DNA of 64,000 nucleotides, taken from the NCBI RefSeq assembly GCF_021730395.1, contig NC_069364.1, forward strand, positions 85,641,972 through 85,705,971. The letters run 5' to 3'. Shown one piece after another: positions 61,262 to 64,000 of the stretch. The translations under genes were made by a program, and so were the position numbers. Under the pieces are notes generated by a model. That model was not told the origin of the DNA, did not search any database, and worked only from the letters and a program-made list of their open reading frames with translations. The stretch comes from Mercenaria mercenaria (taxonomy: Eukaryota; Mollusca; Bivalvia; Venerida; Veneridae). Within the stretch, counting starts at the first letter, position 1, and each line of letters starts with the position of its first letter.

Positions 61262-61935
61262 TATTTGAATCAGTGCTACAGCTAATTATTAATTTATTTT
61301 TGGCGACGCACGGCCAAAGTAACCGCATTATTGCATATTTTGCACGTGCAGGGCATGTGCACCAACATGCACGTGTTCTTTTACACTTTTGGCATTAGTG
61401 AAGAAAATTCTACTAGAAAAACACATATCATGTTGAAATTGACACAAAAGCAACGCGATCGAGCTGTCGGAATGTTGCTAGCCGGGACACATTTAGGACA
61501 CATATGTAATTATTTTTGCAATTTCAAAAGAATTCTGATATTATTTGTGTGTAGCTGTTACTTTGATGATTATTTCCATTTTTAACCTTATTTCCTTTTA
61601 CAAGAACCATTAATCGTTGGTTATCTACCATCCGCGCTCTTTTGGCGAAATTTTACCAAAGTAAAATTCATTGAAGTGACCAATTTTGAATTTTGTTGTA
61701 TAATTCCAACAGCACGGGCGCGTTGCTCTTGTGTCAATTTCACGACGATAAGTGTTTTTCTAGTAGGACTTTTGTCAATAATGCAAAAAGTGTTCATTAA
61801 CACGTGCATATTGGTGCACATGCCCTGCACGTGCAAAATATGCTATTTTGGTCAAAACGCCTAATGCGGTTACTTTGGCAGTGAATCGGTCAAAAATAAA
61901 TCAATAAATAGCTGCAGTACCTATTCAGATGTTGG
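61262..61935. mobile_element. Head-to-head partial Tc1/mariner-like ends (inverted pair)
   Basis: The block at 61262-61510 (+) and its inverted, diverged partner at 61622-61935 both contain GCACGTGCAGGGCATGTGCA and a short translated stretch such as KLTQEQRARAVG. That stretch resembles the helix-turn-helix start of Tc1/mariner-type transposases. Neither half goes beyond the N-terminal region. Together they form a large hairpin, as in MITEs derived from two 5' ends. Confidence 0.5.
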
Positions 61936-62637
61936 TATGTGAAATGTCGTGTAAATACATGCATTATTAACAAAATAGTAATACAATATAAACTGACCGA
62001 TTAGGAATTTTGTTGAGTGTACAATATGCCATAATTTTCATTAAAAATTTATAAAGTCACGGCATTATCCCACATAGTCTTGTTTTGTTTTTTGTTATAT
62101 TACTTGGTAATTTACCCTTGTCTTAAGAACCGATGAACTCCATTATGCAGTCAGCCTGCTTACTAAAGTCACACTTTACCTGTCTTGAAAAATTCAAGTT
62201 TCCACAATACCAGCATTTTCAGTTCCCAAGGGAGGTTTTGCAGTCGGGTTTGACTGTATATATGAATACCCTAGTACCCACCAATAAATTAATCCATTAC
62301 TTATCGCTTCCCCTACTTAGAATTATGACGTGATAAACGTAATTTGTACTGAATATGTTTTAACAACAATTGACAGTTTATGTGATATAGGAAGTACATA
62401 TATTGTTGCTATATCACAAAGACTGGGTCGTGCTATGGTTAAAAATAAAAAGAAATAACTTAAGCAAGAAGTAAATTTAGCCAGTCACTCAGCAAAGAGT
62501 CAGATAGGTTTGGTGTCGGAGTTGTTCTATAGGTTTGTCAGTTTAGGGTATTTATCATGTGGGAAATACTGCTTGTGTAGTCATAGTTATAACAGACACA
62601 GCGTGCAAATAGAAACTGTCAGCCCAATTGGACCTAC
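61936..62637. other. Non-coding; presumed intron 1 of the minus-strand gene beginning at 62739
   Basis: No further exon of that gene could be recognised here or further left. Confidence 0.35.
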
Positions 62638-62739
62638 CTGTTGCCAACGGTCCTCGAGTGAGGCTTGAGCAGAGAAGTACCCAGTGTCGTGCACGACTTG
62701 TAATTCTCGAAATATATTTCCACTCGGTAGAATATCCAT
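62638..62739 (-). CDS. Likely first coding exon of an unrecognised minus-strand gene
   Basis: From ATG at 62739 (context ACAAACATGG, a good initiation context) 34 codons run without a stop to a consensus donor CAG/GTAGGT at 62638/62637, phase 0. The peptide contains [20 protein letters not shown] and ends EDRWQQ, with the composition of a real protein rather than a chance frame. I do not recognise the family. A TATA-like GTTATAAATC lies about 40 bases upstream (62778-62787, minus strand) and CpG-rich sequence surrounds it. An upstream out-of-frame ATG is present. The downstream exons were not found in this window, so the call depends on the exon and its signals alone. Confidence 0.5.
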
Positions 62740-62913
62740 GTTTGTAATTCATTTTGACAGCCCTGCCGCCGTCTAAGATTTATAACGCGGTAGCTGCCGC
62801 TAAACACATCCAGACAGTTCTTTAAATCGAACGGTTATCTACTTATCTGTCTGTGTTGTGTATCAAAATCATGAAGCGAATCAAAATTAAAAAACTTCAA
62901 TTCATCTCTACCC

Positions 62914-63317
62914 CAATCTGACTAAAGTACTTGATCTTCTAAACGAAGATCTGAGAACGACCCATTCACATTCGTCTTCTGTATATTTTGGATTTCCAGT
63001 ATTGCTATTTTTATTTTATCCAATCAGACGACTTGTTCTAAAAGTCAAAGAGTAAGAAAATGTGCGTTCATTCCGGGATTCGAACCCGGGACCCCTCGCT
63101 TACAAAGCAAGCGGGCTACCGACTGAGCTAACCGGCTATCTGACACATTACGACATAAGAATTGTAAATATCAAAAGTCAAGGCTACAGGTACATTTGCA
63201 AAATGTTGTAAGTTAGGCTATGATTGGTTAGCTAAAGGGTCGTCAGAACGAGGCTATGAATAGGTCGTTCTCAGATCCTATGCGTAGCGTAATAGGAGAT
63301 GTACTTTAGTCAGATTG
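62914..63317. mobile_element. Mutator-like MITE with perfect 9-bp target duplication
   Basis: The ends CAATCTGACTAAAGTAC and GTACTTTAGTCAGATTG are perfect 17-base inverted repeats. Similarity continues inward to a shared GATCTGAGAACGACC block. TCTCTACCC is duplicated exactly at 62905-62913 and 63318-63326; 9 bp is the usual Mutator-like target duplication. The interior holds a tRNA-like segment and no protein. It lies about 175 bases upstream of the minus-strand exon at 62739. Confidence 0.8.
63056..63152 (-). other. tRNA-Thr-like pseudogene, probably an LTR fragment of the TRIM group
   Basis: On the minus strand it reads GCCGGTTAGCTCAGTCGGTA, an anticodon stem-loop with TGT, and GGGTTCGAATCCCGG. 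The A and B boxes are good, but the acceptor-stem halves do not pair and the D stem is incomplete, so it is not a working tRNA. The flanking ATGTGTCAGATAGCC resembles the LTR of the TRIM at 44948 rather than a tRNA gene flank. Confidence 0.6.
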
Positions 63318-63326
63318 TCTCTACCC

Positions 63327-63680
63327 ATTCACCATGATTCATCCAGGCAAGTAAATATTCGTGTAGTCTAGAACGTGAAATTCAGCCAATGAGAACCTAT
63401 GTAACGAGTTGGTATGCGAAGAATTTTCCGTAGCCAATCGTAAACGCTGACACATCTCAGCTACTGTTCAATCAATAATGGTTTGACGGAGCTAATGAGG
63501 CACCTGTGATTTTATAGGATGTATGGGGAAATATCGGAGTTATTTTCCTAATTATTCGCAACACCTCACACTTATCAGTGAAGACCAGTCCTGTTTTCAC
63601 TGTTCAAGAGCATGCAGATCATTTTGTAAGGTTTGGGATTCTGCTGAAGATTTGGCTGCCAGATATGCTATAGATGCTAG
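63327..63680. other. Non-coding, nothing recognised
   Basis: Two CCAAT-type boxes (GCCAATGAG at about 63384 and GCCAATCG near 63434) are present but no gene can be tied to them. Confidence 0.3.
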
Positions 63681-63689
63681 CTATGGAGT

Positions 63690-63830
63690 CAGGAAGATCA
63701 TATGTATATATTTGAAAAGACAAGGGCCTAGAACAGAGCCATTTGGGAACCCCAAATAGGAAAGATAGAGTACCTGAAGTGCAGCCGTCTACTACAACTC
63801 ATTGAGTGCGGTCCTTTAGAATTGACTTAC
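63690..63830 (+). mobile_element. Possible LINE 3' remnant
   Basis: The translation KRQGPRTEPFGNPK resembles a phrase (GPRTEPCGTP) that I associate with sequence near the end of some animal non-LTR retrotransposons. Very short and unconfirmed. Confidence 0.3.
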
Positions 63831-63960
63831 CCGTTTGCTAAGCTCAATAGGGAGAGCGCACTTCTGATTCATGTAGGGAAGTTGGCAGTTACTTGCAGAG
63901 AACAGGTCTGTACTGGTACAGAATCCAGGAACACTGGTTAGGTTAACTGTTCAAGTTTGT
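63831..63960 (+). mobile_element. SINE family A copy, internally shortened
   Basis: A head with AAGCTCAATAGGGAGAGCGC is joined almost directly to TGATTCATGTAGGGAAGTTG and TGGTACAGAATCCAGGAACA. It therefore lacks the B-box region of the copy at 39241-39512 and has no canonical tail. Confidence 0.6.
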
Positions 63961-64000
63961 GTATTGGTTTATTTAGTGTGACTGATTTTGTCAAATGCCT

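Noticed and set aside
63056-63152. Functional tRNA-Thr gene
   Set aside because: A and B boxes and a TGT anticodon-like loop are present, but the acceptor stem does not pair and the D stem is broken. The flanks match a TRIM LTR.

Overview
The window looks like nuclear DNA of a bivalve mollusc, probably a venerid-type clam. It is AT-rich and gene-poor, with small exons split by long introns that are packed with repeats. Many of the repeats are of kinds familiar from bivalve genomes: tRNA-headed SINEs, foldback MITEs, and elements opening with a T-run and hairpin followed by tandem blocks rich in GGTCAAAGGTCAAGG. The strongest taxonomic clue is an insulin-like gene with the extra cysteine pair typical of molluscan insulins. 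The species assignment is an inference.

Host genes. (1) 4106-10529 (+): six exons with matching splice phases encode a ~227-residue protein with a YccV/HspQ-like (hemimethylated-DNA-binding-type) domain, the module also found at the end of FBXO21. (2) 24800-31007 (+): five phase-consistent exons encode a ~261-residue arginine-rich, largely disordered, probably nuclear protein of unknown function. (3) 42441-44283 (-): a two-exon insulin-like peptide gene. Signal peptide plus B chain lie in exon 1, a dibasic processing site plus A chain in exon 2, with a phase-1 intron, polyadenylation signal and TATA-like box. (4) 62638-62739 (-): a likely first coding exon of an unrecognised gene, with a consensus donor and an upstream TATA-like box.

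Mobile DNA. A DIRS-order (tyrosine-recombinase) retrotransposon fossil with RT, RNase H, recombinase and SGNH-hydrolase parts lies at about 48.6-53.2 kb, with a TTAA-flanked MITE at its downstream edge. Two miniature LTR elements (TRIMs; 26349-26754 and 44948-45336) and a partial third carry tRNA-like A/B boxes inside their LTRs. A Mutator-like MITE (62914-63317) has a perfect 9-bp target duplication. Four 237-bp foldback elements, a LINE remnant, two SINE families, inverted Tc1/mariner-like ends and about ten T-run/hairpin elements with internal tandem repeats fill most of the rest.

Satellites. A 4.3-kb array of a 431-bp unit (54651-58946) carries an octamer plus TATA-box arrangement in every full unit. 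Two adjacent units hold the same ~602-bp palindromic insertion, making a local higher-order repeat. A ~66-bp minisatellite (32685-33665) is the other sizeable array.

The host genes show no operon-like or functional linkage; they are separate eukaryotic genes in a repeat-rich landscape. No prokaryotic features, CRISPR arrays or rRNA genes were seen.
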